A stretch of 64,000 bases of DNA. Source: Bryobacteraceae bacterium (GTDB taxonomy: Bacteria; Acidobacteriota; Terriglobia; Bryobacterales; Bryobacteraceae). The position numbers and the translations under genes were made by a program. Shown piece after piece: positions 43,228 to 51,330 of the stretch (positions within the stretch are counted from its first letter, which is position 1; every line of letters starts with the position of its first letter). Below the pieces are notes generated by a model that was not told where the DNA came from, searched no databases, and saw nothing but the letters and a program-made list of their open reading frames with translations. Location: contig JANWVO010000003.1 of assembly GCA_025056865.1 (NCBI GenBank), positions 62,001 through 126,000 of the forward strand. Reading direction: 5' to 3'.

Positions 43228-44360
43228 AATCTCACCAATGTTACCTCAGGCGGGGCGCCGAGCCGGACTGGAATGCCCACCGTGCCCAGCCCGCAGGAAA
43301 CATAGAGCTGGCTGTCCCCGATCTGATACCTGCCGCGGACGAACTCGGTGAACGCTCGCGCGATGTTGATGTTCTCGCGCAGCACGGGCAGGTTCACCTG
43401 TCCGCCGTGCGTATGGCCGGCAAGCATGAGATCGAAACCCGTCTCTGCTGCCGCAGGGAAGTGCGCCGGGTTGTGCTGGAGAAGGATGTTGATGGCGCCT
43501 GGCTCGACGAGGCCGGCAATCCGGCCGGCGAGCCGGCTGCCGTTGCCGAAGTAGTCGAGGCCCGCCAGGTTCAGGCGCGCCGACCCGAAGCGAAGCAGGG
43601 CCGCCTGATGACGCAGAAACGTGATGCCGGCGCGCGCGCCGAGACGGTCCGCCTGCTCGGGAAGATCCGCGTATTTTTCGTGATTCCCATGACAGCCGTA
43701 CACGCCCGCCTCTGCCTTCAGCTTCGCCAGCAGCCGGATGCAGCCCTCCAGATCGTCGCCGACGCGCGTGATCAGGTCTCCTGTCAGCACCGCAATGTGT
43801 GCGCGCGTTTCGTTGGCCATCGCTACGGCGCGCTCCAGTTCGGCCGGACCGAAAAAGGGGCCGAAATGAATGTCGGTGAGCTGCACGATGCGCAACCCGT
43901 GCAGATCGCGGGGCAGGCCGGGAATCACGATGTCCTGCTGCACCACCGACATTCCATAGCGCGCCAGCGCGATGCCAAAGCCTGCGCCGCCCAGCGGTGC
44001 GGCCGCAGCGGGAAGCGCCGCCGCCAGCATTCGCCGCCGCGAGGGATTGAAGCTGGCCGGCTGCGCCCAGGCGAGCCACGCATCGAAGCAAAGAACGGCC
44101 AGCACCCAGAACAGCGAGAGCGCCAGCGCCCATGCAATGACGTCCGCCGGCAGCCACGCGAAATTGTGCAGCGTGAGCACGGGCACCACCGCCGCCATCC
44201 ACGCCGACATGGCGATCAGCGCGGCGCGGCACGCGCGCAGCCTTTGCGGACGCGCGCGCATGCCCGGCAGGCGGGCCAGGCGGCGCAGCACATCCCTGTG
44301 CGCAAGCAGGGTGACCAGGATGATGACGGCAACCGGCGCCCAGCGGCGGAGGGTTTCCAT
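43215..44360 (-). CDS. Membrane-bound metallophosphoesterase (YkuE-like)
   Basis: With ATG 44360 (GAAGGG just upstream) the protein has 381 residues. Three membrane helices (AVIILVTLLAHRDVL, LIAMSAWMAAVVPVL, ALALSLFWVLAVLCFDAWL) precede an Arg-rich junction and a fourth hydrophobic segment. The catalytic domain has LTDIHFGPFF, LTGDLITR, CHGNHEKY and LAGHTHGGQVNLP. Family members of the YkuE type act on UDP-linked or phospholipid head-group substrates at the membrane. An ATG 15 nt upstream is an alternative start with a poorer ribosome-binding site. Confidence 0.85.
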   Translation of the reverse strand: METLRRWAPVAVIILVTLLAHRDVLRRLARLPGMRARPQRLRACRAALIAMSAWMAAVVPVLTLHNFAWLPADVIAWALALSLFWVLAVLCFDAWLAWAQPASFNPSRRRMLAAALPAAAAPLGGAGFGIALARYGMSVVQQDIVIPGLPRDLHGLRIVQLTDIHFGPFFGPAELERAVAMANETRAHIAVLTGDLITRVGDDLEGCIRLLAKLKAEAGVYGCHGNHEKYADLPEQADRLGARAGITFLRHQAALLRFGSARLNLAGLDYFGNGSRLAGRIAGLVEPGAINILLQHNPAHFPAAAETGFDLMLAGHTHGGQVNLPVLRENINIARAFTEFVRGRYQIGDSQLYVSCGLGTVGIPVRLGAPPEVTLVRLCAG

Positions 44361-44419
44361 GAGCCCTTCTTTCATTCTAGAAAGAGGCCGCGAAAGCCGC
44401 TTCAGAAGGTTGCGGCGGG

Positions 44420-44425
44420 TACAAT
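44420..44425 (+). promoter_or_regulatory. -10-like box (TACAAT) 7 nt before the PfkB-kinase gene
   Basis: TACAAT ends seven nt before ATG 44433, so a transcript from it would be leaderless or nearly so. No clear -35 lies 16-18 nt upstream. Confidence 0.38.
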
Positions 44426-44432
44426 TGAAACA

Positions 44433-45344
44433 ATGTCGCTTGTTGTTGTCGGATCGGTGGCCTACGACGGCGTGCAGACGCCCGCCGGCAGGGTGGACCG
44501 CATGCTGGGCGGGGCCTGCACCTATATTTCCCTTGCCGCCAGCTACTTCACGCCGGTCTCCATCGTCGCCGTGGTCGGCGAGGACTTTGCGGAAGAAGAC
44601 GCGGAACTGCTCGCCTCGCGGGGCATTGATCTGGAAGGGCTTCAACGCGCGCCGGGCAGGACGTTCTTCTGGGCAGGCGTCTATTCCGATGACATGAACG
44701 ACCGCGAGACGCTCGTCACCGAGCTGAATGTATTCGCCGATTTCCAGCCGGTGCTCCCCGCTTCTTACCGCGGCAAGCAGTACCTGATGCTCGGCAACAT
44801 CCAGCCGGCATTGCAGCGCTCCGTGCGCGCGCAGATGGACGGCGTAAGGCTTGCCGGCGGCGACACGATGAACTTCTGGATCGAAGGGCAGCGCGACGAA
44901 CTGCTGGAAACCATCCGCGGTTGGGATTTTCTGCTGATCAACGACAGCGAGGCGCGCCTGCTGAGCGGCGAACGGAACCTGAAGCGCGCCGCCGCGGCCA
45001 TCCGCGCGCTCGGGCCGCGCATCCTCGTCATCAAGCGCGGCGAATACGGGGCCACGCTGTTCCATGACGAAGGCGCATTCAGCCTGCCCGGCTACCTGCT
45101 GGACACGCTCAGGGATCCCACCGGCGCGGGCGACTGTTTCGCCGGCGGATTCATCGGCTCGCTGGCCGAGCGCGGCGTCACCGCCGAAACGGCGACGCCG
45201 GCTGATCTGGCCCGCGCCGTCGTCTACGGCTCCGTGATGGGCAGCTTCTGCTGCGAGGAATTCGGGGTCAACCGCTTCCGCACGCTCACCCGGGATGACA
45301 TCGAACGCCGCTTCCAGGAATTCCGCCAGCTCACGGCGTTCTAG
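44433..45344 (+). CDS. PfkB-family carbohydrate or nucleoside kinase
   Basis: The 303-residue protein starts SLVVVGSVAYDGVQTPAG and has GGACTYISLAASYFTPV, VGEDFAEEDAELLASRGID and the anion-hole/catalytic motif DPTGAGDCFAGGFIG with the catalytic Asp. The sugar is not identifiable; the LLINDSEARLLSGE segment fits ribokinase-like enzymes generally. It overlaps the following membrane glycosyltransferase by 50 nt. A second PfkB protein lies at 50371. Confidence 0.87.
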   Translation: MSLVVVGSVAYDGVQTPAGRVDRMLGGACTYISLAASYFTPVSIVAVVGEDFAEEDAELLASRGIDLEGLQRAPGRTFFWAGVYSDDMNDRETLVTELNVFADFQPVLPASYRGKQYLMLGNIQPALQRSVRAQMDGVRLAGGDTMNFWIEGQRDELLETIRGWDFLLINDSEARLLSGERNLKRAAAAIRALGPRILVIKRGEYGATLFHDEGAFSLPGYLLDTLRDPTGAGDCFAGGFIGSLAERGVTAETATPADLARAVVYGSVMGSFCCEEFGVNRFRTLTRDDIERRFQEFRQLTAF

Positions 45345-46863
45345 CCCGTGGGGCGCCGCGCTGGCGGCGGCGCTGCTCGTGCTGGCGGGCGCGGCAGCAG
45401 CGGCGTACGTGCAGAGCAGAGGCTGGACGCTCTATTTTGGCGACGCGGAAGCGCACCTGAACATCGCCCGGCGGCTCGTGGATTCACGCTTGCCAGGCGT
45501 GCATCAGATCGGCACCGTGTGGCTGCCGCTGCCGCATCTGCTGATGGCTCCGCTGGCCGCGCGGGACGAGCTCTGGCACAGCGGGCTGGCCGGGGTGCCC
45601 GTGTCTGTGGCCGCCTATGCCGCCGCGGGGCTGTTCCTTTTTCTTGCCCTTCGCAGGCTGAGCGGCTCGCAGGCGGCGGCCGCGGCGGGCACGGCCGTGT
45701 TTGCTCTGAATCCGAACCTGCTCTACTTGCAGGCGACGCCGATGACCGAGCCGCTTGCGCTCGCCTGCCTGCTCGGGCTGCTGTATTTCCTGACGCGCTT
45801 CGCGGCATCGCGCAGCACGTCCGATGCTGCGCTGGCCGGGCTGGCTGGCTGCGCCGGCGCGCTCACGCGCTATGAGGTCTGGTTTCTGCTGCCGTTCGCG
45901 GCGCTGTTCGTGCTGTGGCGGGGCGGCGCGCGCCGCTGGCGCAGCGTGGCGGCGTTTTCCCTGCTGGCCGGCGCCGGGCCGCTGTGGTGGCTCGCCCATA
46001 ACGCGTATTTCTACAGCGACCCGCTTGAATTCTGGCGCGGCGAATGGTCGGCGCGCGCCATTTATCAGCGCCAACTGGAACGCGGCATGGCGCCCTACCC
46101 GGGCGATCACGACTGGAAGCGCGCGGCGCAGTATTACGCGGAGGCCGCGAAGCTCTGCACCGGGGCGCCGCTGTTCTGGCTTTCGCTGGCAGGCGCGCTG
46201 GCAGCGCTGCGGCGGCAGGCGGCCGCTCTCGCCTTCCTGCTGCTCGTCCCGCTGTTCTATGTGATCAGCATGCACAGCTCCGGCACGCCCATCTTCGTGC
46301 CGCACCTGTGGCCGTTCAGCTACTACAACACGCGCTATGGCATGGCCTGGCTTGCCGTGGCCGCGCTGGGCGTGTCCTCGCTGGCGGCGATGGTCCCGCG
46401 GCGCTGGCGCCCGGGAACCGCCACCGTGCTGGCGGCGGCGGCGCTGGCGCCCTGGCTGCTGCGCCCGCAGCCGGATGCGTGGATCTGCTGGAAAGAGTCC
46501 GAGGTGAATTCCGTCTCGCGGCGGAAGTGGACGCGCGAGGCCGCCGAATACCTGGCTTCGCGCTACCGTCCGGGGGCAGGGATTCTGCTGAGCTTCGGCG
46601 ACATCACCGGCGTGCTGCGCGCCGCGCGCATCCCGGTGCGCGAAGCGCTGCACGAAGGCGACCTGACCGCGTTCGAGGCGGCGCTGGCCCGTCCGGACCT
46701 TTTCCTGTGGGAGGAGTGGGTCCTCTGCGCGCCCGGCGACCGCGTCTCGCGCGCAATGGCGCGCCTGAAGCCCGCCGCGCGCCGTTATGAATGTGTCAGA
46801 ATCTATGCCGCGAAAGATTCGCCAGGCGTCGAAATCTGGCGGCGCATCCAGGTGGAGCCATGA
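45295..46863 (+). CDS. GT-C-type membrane glycosyltransferase (GT39-like)
   Basis: The 522-residue protein has about ten hydrophobic helices. After the first comes GWTLYFGDAEAHLNIARRLVD, with the acidic first-loop motif of GT-C enzymes, then GTVWLPLPHLLMAP. The C-terminal part is a modest periplasmic domain (LASRYRPGAGILLSFGDITG). It probably transfers a sugar from a polyprenyl donor in the periplasm. The ATG at 45295 lies inside the kinase gene; no better start exists in this frame before the first helix. It is coupled to the DapF-like gene by an ATGA overlap, a functionally odd pairing. Confidence 0.75.
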   Translation: MTSNAASRNSASSRRSSPWGAALAAALLVLAGAAAAAYVQSRGWTLYFGDAEAHLNIARRLVDSRLPGVHQIGTVWLPLPHLLMAPLAARDELWHSGLAGVPVSVAAYAAAGLFLFLALRRLSGSQAAAAAGTAVFALNPNLLYLQATPMTEPLALACLLGLLYFLTRFAASRSTSDAALAGLAGCAGALTRYEVWFLLPFAALFVLWRGGARRWRSVAAFSLLAGAGPLWWLAHNAYFYSDPLEFWRGEWSARAIYQRQLERGMAPYPGDHDWKRAAQYYAEAAKLCTGAPLFWLSLAGALAALRRQAAALAFLLLVPLFYVISMHSSGTPIFVPHLWPFSYYNTRYGMAWLAVAALGVSSLAAMVPRRWRPGTATVLAAAALAPWLLRPQPDAWICWKESEVNSVSRRKWTREAAEYLASRYRPGAGILLSFGDITGVLRAARIPVREALHEGDLTAFEAALARPDLFLWEEWVLCAPGDRVSRAMARLKPAARRYECVRIYAAKDSPGVEIWRRIQVEP

Positions 46864-47678
46864 TTCCGTTCACAAAAGCGCACGGAGCGCGCAACGACTT
46901 CCTGCTGACATGGGCGCATGAGGCCCCCGCCGAACCCTTCCTTCAGGCCGCCGCGCGCGCCATCTGCGACCGGCGAGCCGGCGTGGGCGCCGACGGCTGG
47001 TTGCTGGTGAAACCGCCCGCGCAGGGGGCGCCTGCCTCCATCCGGCTTTTCAACTCCGACGGCAGCGAGGCCGAAATCAGCGGCAATGGCACGCGGTGCG
47101 CCGCCGCGTTCCTGTGCGACTCCGGCCTTGCCGGGCCGGAGGTCGTTATTGCCACCGGCGCGGGCGTGAAGCGGCTGCGGCTGCTCGAGCGGCAGGGCAT
47201 GCGGTTCGAATTCGACATGGACATGGGTGGCGTGGAAATCCGCGAGCTCCACGCAGCCCTCGAGGCCGCCGGGCAGACGCTGGATGCAACACTGGCATGG
47301 CCCGGCAACCCGCAGTGCGCCGTGTTCGTGGACGCCATCCCCGACAACTGGGAGCGGATCGGCGCGGAGCTGGAACGCCATCCGCGCTTCCCCAACCGGA
47401 CCAACGTGAGCTTCGTCCGCGTGGCGGATGCCCAGAACCTGGAAGTCCGCTTCTTCGAGCGCGGCGCAGGAGCCACCGAATCGAGCGGCACGGGATCCAC
47501 GGCGGCGTTCGCCGCCGCGCGGGCGCGCGGCCTCGCTGGAGAGTCCGTAACCGTGCACACGCCGGCAGGGCCCTTGCGGCTGCGCGTGGAAGGGGAATCG
47601 TATTTCCTCACGGGGCCGGCGGAGATTGTCGCCGGCGGCGAATTCTATTTCTCGGGCAACGCGGCGAACCAGCGGTAG
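46860..47678 (+). CDS. dapF: Diaminopimelate epimerase-like protein with one catalytic Cys replaced
   Basis: The 272-residue protein has DapF features: FTKAHGARNDF at the N-terminus, NSDGSEAEISGNGTRC with the first catalytic Cys (Cys80), WPGNPQCAVFVD and FFERGAGATESSGTGS. In DapF the last motif is GxTxACGTG with the second catalytic Cys; here it is Ser209. The PLP-independent epimerase uses the two thiols as acid and base, so loss of one predicts altered or lost racemisation. It may be a variant DapF or a related isomerase. The 3' end overlaps the convergent beta-lactamase-like gene by 34 nt. Confidence 0.8.
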   Translation: MIPFTKAHGARNDFLLTWAHEAPAEPFLQAAARAICDRRAGVGADGWLLVKPPAQGAPASIRLFNSDGSEAEISGNGTRCAAAFLCDSGLAGPEVVIATGAGVKRLRLLERQGMRFEFDMDMGGVEIRELHAALEAAGQTLDATLAWPGNPQCAVFVDAIPDNWERIGAELERHPRFPNRTNVSFVRVADAQNLEVRFFERGAGATESSGTGSTAAFAAARARGLAGESVTVHTPAGPLRLRVEGESYFLTGPAEIVAGGEFYFSGNAANQR

Positions 47679-48553
47679 AGCGCATCGGCCGCTCCGGCAA
47701 GGGCCTGCTCGCGCTGCGTCAGGTCGCGTTCGGTGCCCTTGAGCAGAACGGCCAGGGCGAGACGTCCCCGGCTCCCGGGCAGCCGGACCACGGCAGCAAT
47801 GCTCATGCATGCGTTCCTGCCATCCCAGAAGGCGGTGGAGCCAGACTTCCAATAGAGCGCGGAGGCGCGCCAAGCCTCCGGCAGCCGCTCCGCTCCGTGC
47901 GGCGTTCCGCGCATCCACTGTTTCAGCCGCTCGTGGCTCTTCGGGTGGAGGAGCTTGCCTTCCTCGATGGCGGACATCAGCAACGCCAGCGTCTCAGGCG
48001 TGATGGAGTCGCCTTCGTCCATCAGGAACCGCTCGCGCGAGGGCGCCATGCGGAAGGCGAGGTCCAGGTCAGAAAGCGACCGGCCGACGCGGATCCCTTC
48101 TCCGAACCACCGCGCCATGCGCTTCTCCACCGCCGCAGGGCCGCCGCCCAGCGCCAGCAGCGCGTCGGTGGCGCTGGCATCGTTGTCGCGCACGGCGGCT
48201 TCCAGCAGTTGTCCGATGGTGAGCACGGCGCCGTCGGGATAGCGGTCGCGCAGCGGGCTGTGGCCCGGAGCAAAGCGGGCAGGCTCGAAACGGACGAGCT
48301 TGTGAAACGGCATCTCGCCAAGCTCCATCTGCGCCAGCGCGTGCAAAGCCACTGGGAGCTGAACGAGTTCGAGCATCGGAAAGCGCTCTTTCGCGCGCCA
48401 TCCGGCGATGCGGCCGCTTTCCAGATGAATGGCTGCCGCGCCCGCCATGCCGCCGACGCGCTCCTCGATGGCGCGCATCTCCGGCGCGAACGCGGCAGGG
48501 TCCTGCGCGCGCAGGACAAGGCAGGCCAGCAGGGCGGGGAAGGCGCGTTTCAT
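47645..48553 (-). CDS. Class A beta-lactamase-fold protein lacking the catalytic residues
   Basis: The 302-residue protein has a signal peptide (FPALLACLVLRAQ) and follows class A beta-lactamase order: GRIAGWRAKERFPML, then LELVQLPVALHAL where an active enzyme has STFK; AAVRDNDASATDALLALGGG where it has SDN; GDSITPETLALLMSAI; and YWKSGST for the KTG strand. Thus Ser70 is Glu62, Lys73 is Gln65 and Ser130 is Arg122, while the KSG triad is kept. It cannot acylate on serine and is not a resistance gene. Probably a periplasmic binding or pseudo-enzyme role. Coupled by an ATGA overlap to the cupin gene. Confidence 0.82.
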   Translation of the reverse strand: MKRAFPALLACLVLRAQDPAAFAPEMRAIEERVGGMAGAAAIHLESGRIAGWRAKERFPMLELVQLPVALHALAQMELGEMPFHKLVRFEPARFAPGHSPLRDRYPDGAVLTIGQLLEAAVRDNDASATDALLALGGGPAAVEKRMARWFGEGIRVGRSLSDLDLAFRMAPSRERFLMDEGDSITPETLALLMSAIEEGKLLHPKSHERLKQWMRGTPHGAERLPEAWRASALYWKSGSTAFWDGRNACMSIAAVVRLPGSRGRLALAVLLKGTERDLTQREQALAGAADALYRWFAALPEK

Positions 48554-48876
48554 GATTTCCGCGGAGGCGGCGCGAACACGACCAGGGCGATCATCGGGGC
48601 CTGCCCCGTGTTTCTGAGCCCGTGGGGCACGCCGGCAGCAGCCAGCACAAGGTCGCCTTCGCTCACGGCGTGCGTTTCATCGCCGACCATGGCTTCGCCG
48701 CTGCCGGCCAGAATGAAGTACAGCTTGTCCTGATCGGGGTGGACATGCGCCGCGTGTTGCTGTCCGGGCAGGAAACAGTTGAGGCCCGCGTACAGATGCG
48801 TGCCCGAGCCCAGCGCGGCCTTCCCCATGCGCTCCGGCGAGAATTCAGCGTAACGGCAGACCTGGCGCAGCACCAT
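48550..48876 (-). CDS. Small cupin-domain protein
   Basis: The 108-residue protein is one cupin barrel: motif 1 GQQHAAHVHPDQDKLYFILAGSGE (His47 region, with HxH, and downstream Gly) and motif 2 GDLVLAAAGVPHGLRN. The HAAHVHP and PHGL histidines form a metal site. Single-domain cupins of this kind are sugar isomerases, dioxygenases or sensors; nothing here decides. It precedes the dead beta-lactamase-fold gene with a 4-nt overlap. Confidence 0.85.
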   Translation of the reverse strand: MVLRQVCRYAEFSPERMGKAALGSGTHLYAGLNCFLPGQQHAAHVHPDQDKLYFILAGSGEAMVGDETHAVSEGDLVLAAAGVPHGLRNTGQAPMIALVVFAPPPRKS

Positions 48877-48962
48877 GACTAACAGGATCGCGTAACCGGC
48901 GAGCCCCGGAGCGGGGGCGCAGCCATGCCGGCGCGGGGCGCCCGTGGCGGCTGCCAGAGCGG

Positions 48963-49709
48963 TCAGAAGGTGCGGACGCCCATTGTCACCAGATCGTCCA
49001 CGCGCAGCGTCTCCTTTACAACGTATGGCTCGCCATACTTCGCGCCAATGAGATTCCCGTAGAAGCGCGCAATCGAGCGGAGCCGGTCGTAGATCTCCTC
49101 ACGGCCCGGAAAAAGGGCCGCGCCTTCGGCGGACTCTCCGTACTGCGACGCGTAGGCGAACAGCGACTCCATCCGCTGCTCGAAATACGGCGTGATGTCC
49201 ACGACGAAGCTGGGCGCGACGTTGGCGTACATCGACGCATAGACCACCTTGAACGGACGGTGCGGCTCGCTCTGATCGTCCAGCTTCCGGATGCCGGCGA
49301 GGAACGACGCTTCGAAGCCCAGCACCGACGCATGATAGTGGTCCGGATGGCGGGCTTCCCAGTAGGGCAGGATGACCACGCGCGGCTTCAGCCGCCGGAT
49401 CACCGCCATCAGCGTCATGCGCAGCCCGATGTTGTTCTCGAGCCGCGCATCGGGCATGCGGAGGTTCTCGCGGAAGGCGAGGCCGAGGATGCGCGCCGCT
49501 TCCTTTGATTCGCGGATGCGCTCCTCGGGCGTGCCGCGAGTGCCCATGTCGCCCGCGGTGAGGTCGAGCGCGCCGGTGCGGTAGCCCATGGCGGCCATGC
49601 GCAGCAGCGCGCCGCCGCAGGTCTGTTCGATGTCGTCGGGGTGCGCCGCGATGGCGAGCACGTCCAGCGGCGCCACGTTGTCCAGTTCGAGGGCAGGAGG
49701 ATAGAACAT
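48963..49709 (-). CDS. bshB1: Bacillithiol biosynthesis deacetylase BshB1-like (PIG-L family)
   Basis: From ATG 49709 the protein has 248 residues. The PIG-L zinc motif is AIAAHPDDIEQTCGGAL; DLTAGDMGTRGTPEERIRESKEAARILG is the characteristic BshB1 stretch, and PYWEARHPDHYHAS supplies the third His and active-site residues. BshB1 removes acetate from GlcNAc-malate on the way to bacillithiol. bshA and bshC are not in this window. The ATG shares its A with the TGA of the rhomboid gene, so translation is coupled. Confidence 0.87.
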   Translation of the reverse strand: MFYPPALELDNVAPLDVLAIAAHPDDIEQTCGGALLRMAAMGYRTGALDLTAGDMGTRGTPEERIRESKEAARILGLAFRENLRMPDARLENNIGLRMTLMAVIRRLKPRVVILPYWEARHPDHYHASVLGFEASFLAGIRKLDDQSEPHRPFKVVYASMYANVAPSFVVDITPYFEQRMESLFAYASQYGESAEGAALFPGREEIYDRLRSIARFYGNLIGAKYGEPYVVKETLRVDDLVTMGVRTF

Positions 49710-50374
49710 CACCACACCAGATCGCGGCGCAACCGGTAACGGTCGCGCGTCCGGAAGACATGGATGAGCGCGATGCCGGCGACGAAGCCCGCCGCGTGCG
49801 CCATGAACGCCACGCCGCCGCGCTGGGCGGCGGCGTCGGCAATGGAGCCGATGCCGCTGAAAAGCTGCACCACGAACCAGTACAGAAGCACGACGTAGGC
49901 CGGCAGCTCGAACGTGAAGACGAACAGAAACCAGCCGAGCATCACGATCCGCGAGTGCGGGAATTTTACCAGATAGGCGCCCATCACGCCGGCGATGGCG
50001 CCGCTGGCGCCCACCATCGGAACGCGCGAATCCGGATTCACCGCATACTGGCCGAGCGCTGCCGCCACGCCGCACAGCAGGTAGAACAGCAGGAAACGCC
50101 CGTGGCCGAGGATGTCCTCCACGTTGTCGCCGAAGACCCACAGGAAAAGCATGTTGCCAAGCAGGTGCAGCCAGCCGCCATGCAGGAACATCGAGGTGAG
50201 CACGCTGAACCACGAGAAGCGCTCAGGCACCAGGCCGTAGAGGAAGAGGAAATCATTGCGGGTGTAGGGATCGAGCGAGACCTGGAAAAGGAAGACAAAA
50301 ACGTTGACGGCGATGAGCCCTACGGTGACGAACGGCTGCGAATAGCTGCGTTGCGAGTCGTGAATCGGGATCAT
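49709..50374 (-). CDS. Rhomboid-family intramembrane serine protease
   Basis: From ATG 50374 the protein has 221 residues and six to seven membrane helices. Rhomboid motifs: FSWFSVLTSMFLHGGWLHLLGNM in loop 1/helix 2 (WLHLLGN), catalytic Ser124 in VGASGAIAGVMG, and the catalytic His in FMAHAAGFVAG near residue 193. It cleaves membrane protein substrates within the bilayer. It sits between genes for PfkB kinase and BshB1 with 4-nt and 1-nt overlaps. Confidence 0.92.
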   Translation of the reverse strand: MIPIHDSQRSYSQPFVTVGLIAVNVFVFLFQVSLDPYTRNDFLFLYGLVPERFSWFSVLTSMFLHGGWLHLLGNMLFLWVFGDNVEDILGHGRFLLFYLLCGVAAALGQYAVNPDSRVPMVGASGAIAGVMGAYLVKFPHSRIVMLGWFLFVFTFELPAYVVLLYWFVVQLFSGIGSIADAAAQRGGVAFMAHAAGFVAGIALIHVFRTRDRYRLRRDLVW

Positions 50375-51330
50375 CGCGCAGCGGTCCAGAAGCGGCGGAA
50401 TTCCGGTTTCAGGCGCCTCTCGCCCCGTTCGATGAGGGCGCGCGCTTCGGCTTCGGTTGCGATGCGGCCGCGGGCGCCAAGCGCCGTGCAGTTGAGCGCC
50501 GCCATCGCGTTGGAGAACTCGAGCGCCTCGTCGATGCCGAAGCCTTTCAGCACCGCGTAGCAGAAGGCGCCGTGGAAGATGTCGCCGGCGCCGGTGGTGT
50601 CCAGGCAGTTGACGACGAACGCTGGCGAGTAGTGGAAGCGCCCGTCCACGCGGGCCAGAGCGCCGTGCGCGCCCAGCGTCATCGCCGCCACGCGCATGCC
50701 GTAGCTCTCCTGAATCATGGTGAGCGCGCGCAGCGGGTCGGACTCGCCGGTCCACCGCTCGGGAAACTCGCTGGACGTGATCAGATAGTCGACGTTGGGC
50801 AGCACGTCTTCGAATCCCTTGTAGATCGTGTCGACGTCCACCGTCACCGGGATGCCGTGCTGCCGGGCGATGCGCGCGGCGTGGGCCACCGCCGGCGTGT
50901 CATGCCCGTCGATGTGAAGCAGCCGCGCGCAGGTGATCTGTTCCGGCGTGATCTCTCCGGGCGTGATCTTCAGCGCGTCCGGGCGGTGCCAGAAGACGGT
51001 GCGTTCGCCAGTGCTCTGGTCGATGAGGATGTAGGCGGACTGGTTCGGCACGCCGGGGCGGCGCTGCACATGATCGAGGTTGATGCCGGATCCCTGAAGG
51101 CTCTCCCACTGGATGCGCCCGCGCTCGTCATCGCCGATGGTGCCGATGTACTTCACGCGCAGGCCAAGCCTCGCGCAGCAGACCATGGCGCTGGCCACCT
51201 GCCCGCCGGGCGAAAGCACCTCCTCGAGGAACGGCACCTTGCCCCCGTAGGCAGGAAAGTGCGGGATCAGGATCATCGTGTCGGTCGCGTTCAGCCCCAC
51301 GCCGACAACATCGAACTGCGGCTGGTTCAC
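50371..51330 (-). CDS. PfkB-family sugar kinase
   Basis: The 319-residue protein starts DVVGVGLNATDTMILIPHFPAYGGK, has SPGGQVASAMVCCARLGL (substrate-binding GG motif), IGTIGDDERG and the catalytic DTTGAGDIFHGAF. It belongs to the ribokinase/2-keto-3-deoxygluconate/sulfofructose kinase set; no sulfoquinovose or gluconate genes are adjacent. It follows the PHP-esterase fusion with a 4-nt overlap in one operon. Confidence 0.88.
   Translation of the reverse strand: MNQPQFDVVGVGLNATDTMILIPHFPAYGGKVPFLEEVLSPGGQVASAMVCCARLGLRVKYIGTIGDDERGRIQWESLQGSGINLDHVQRRPGVPNQSAYILIDQSTGERTVFWHRPDALKITPGEITPEQITCARLLHIDGHDTPAVAHAARIARQHGIPVTVDVDTIYKGFEDVLPNVDYLITSSEFPERWTGESDPLRALTMIQESYGMRVAAMTLGAHGALARVDGRFHYSPAFVVNCLDTTGAGDIFHGAFCYAVLKGFGIDEALEFSNAMAALNCTALGARGRIATEAEARALIERGERRLKPEFRRFWTAAR

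Noticed and set aside
47645-48553. Beta-lactam resistance gene
   Set aside because: The SxxK and SDN catalytic residues are missing.
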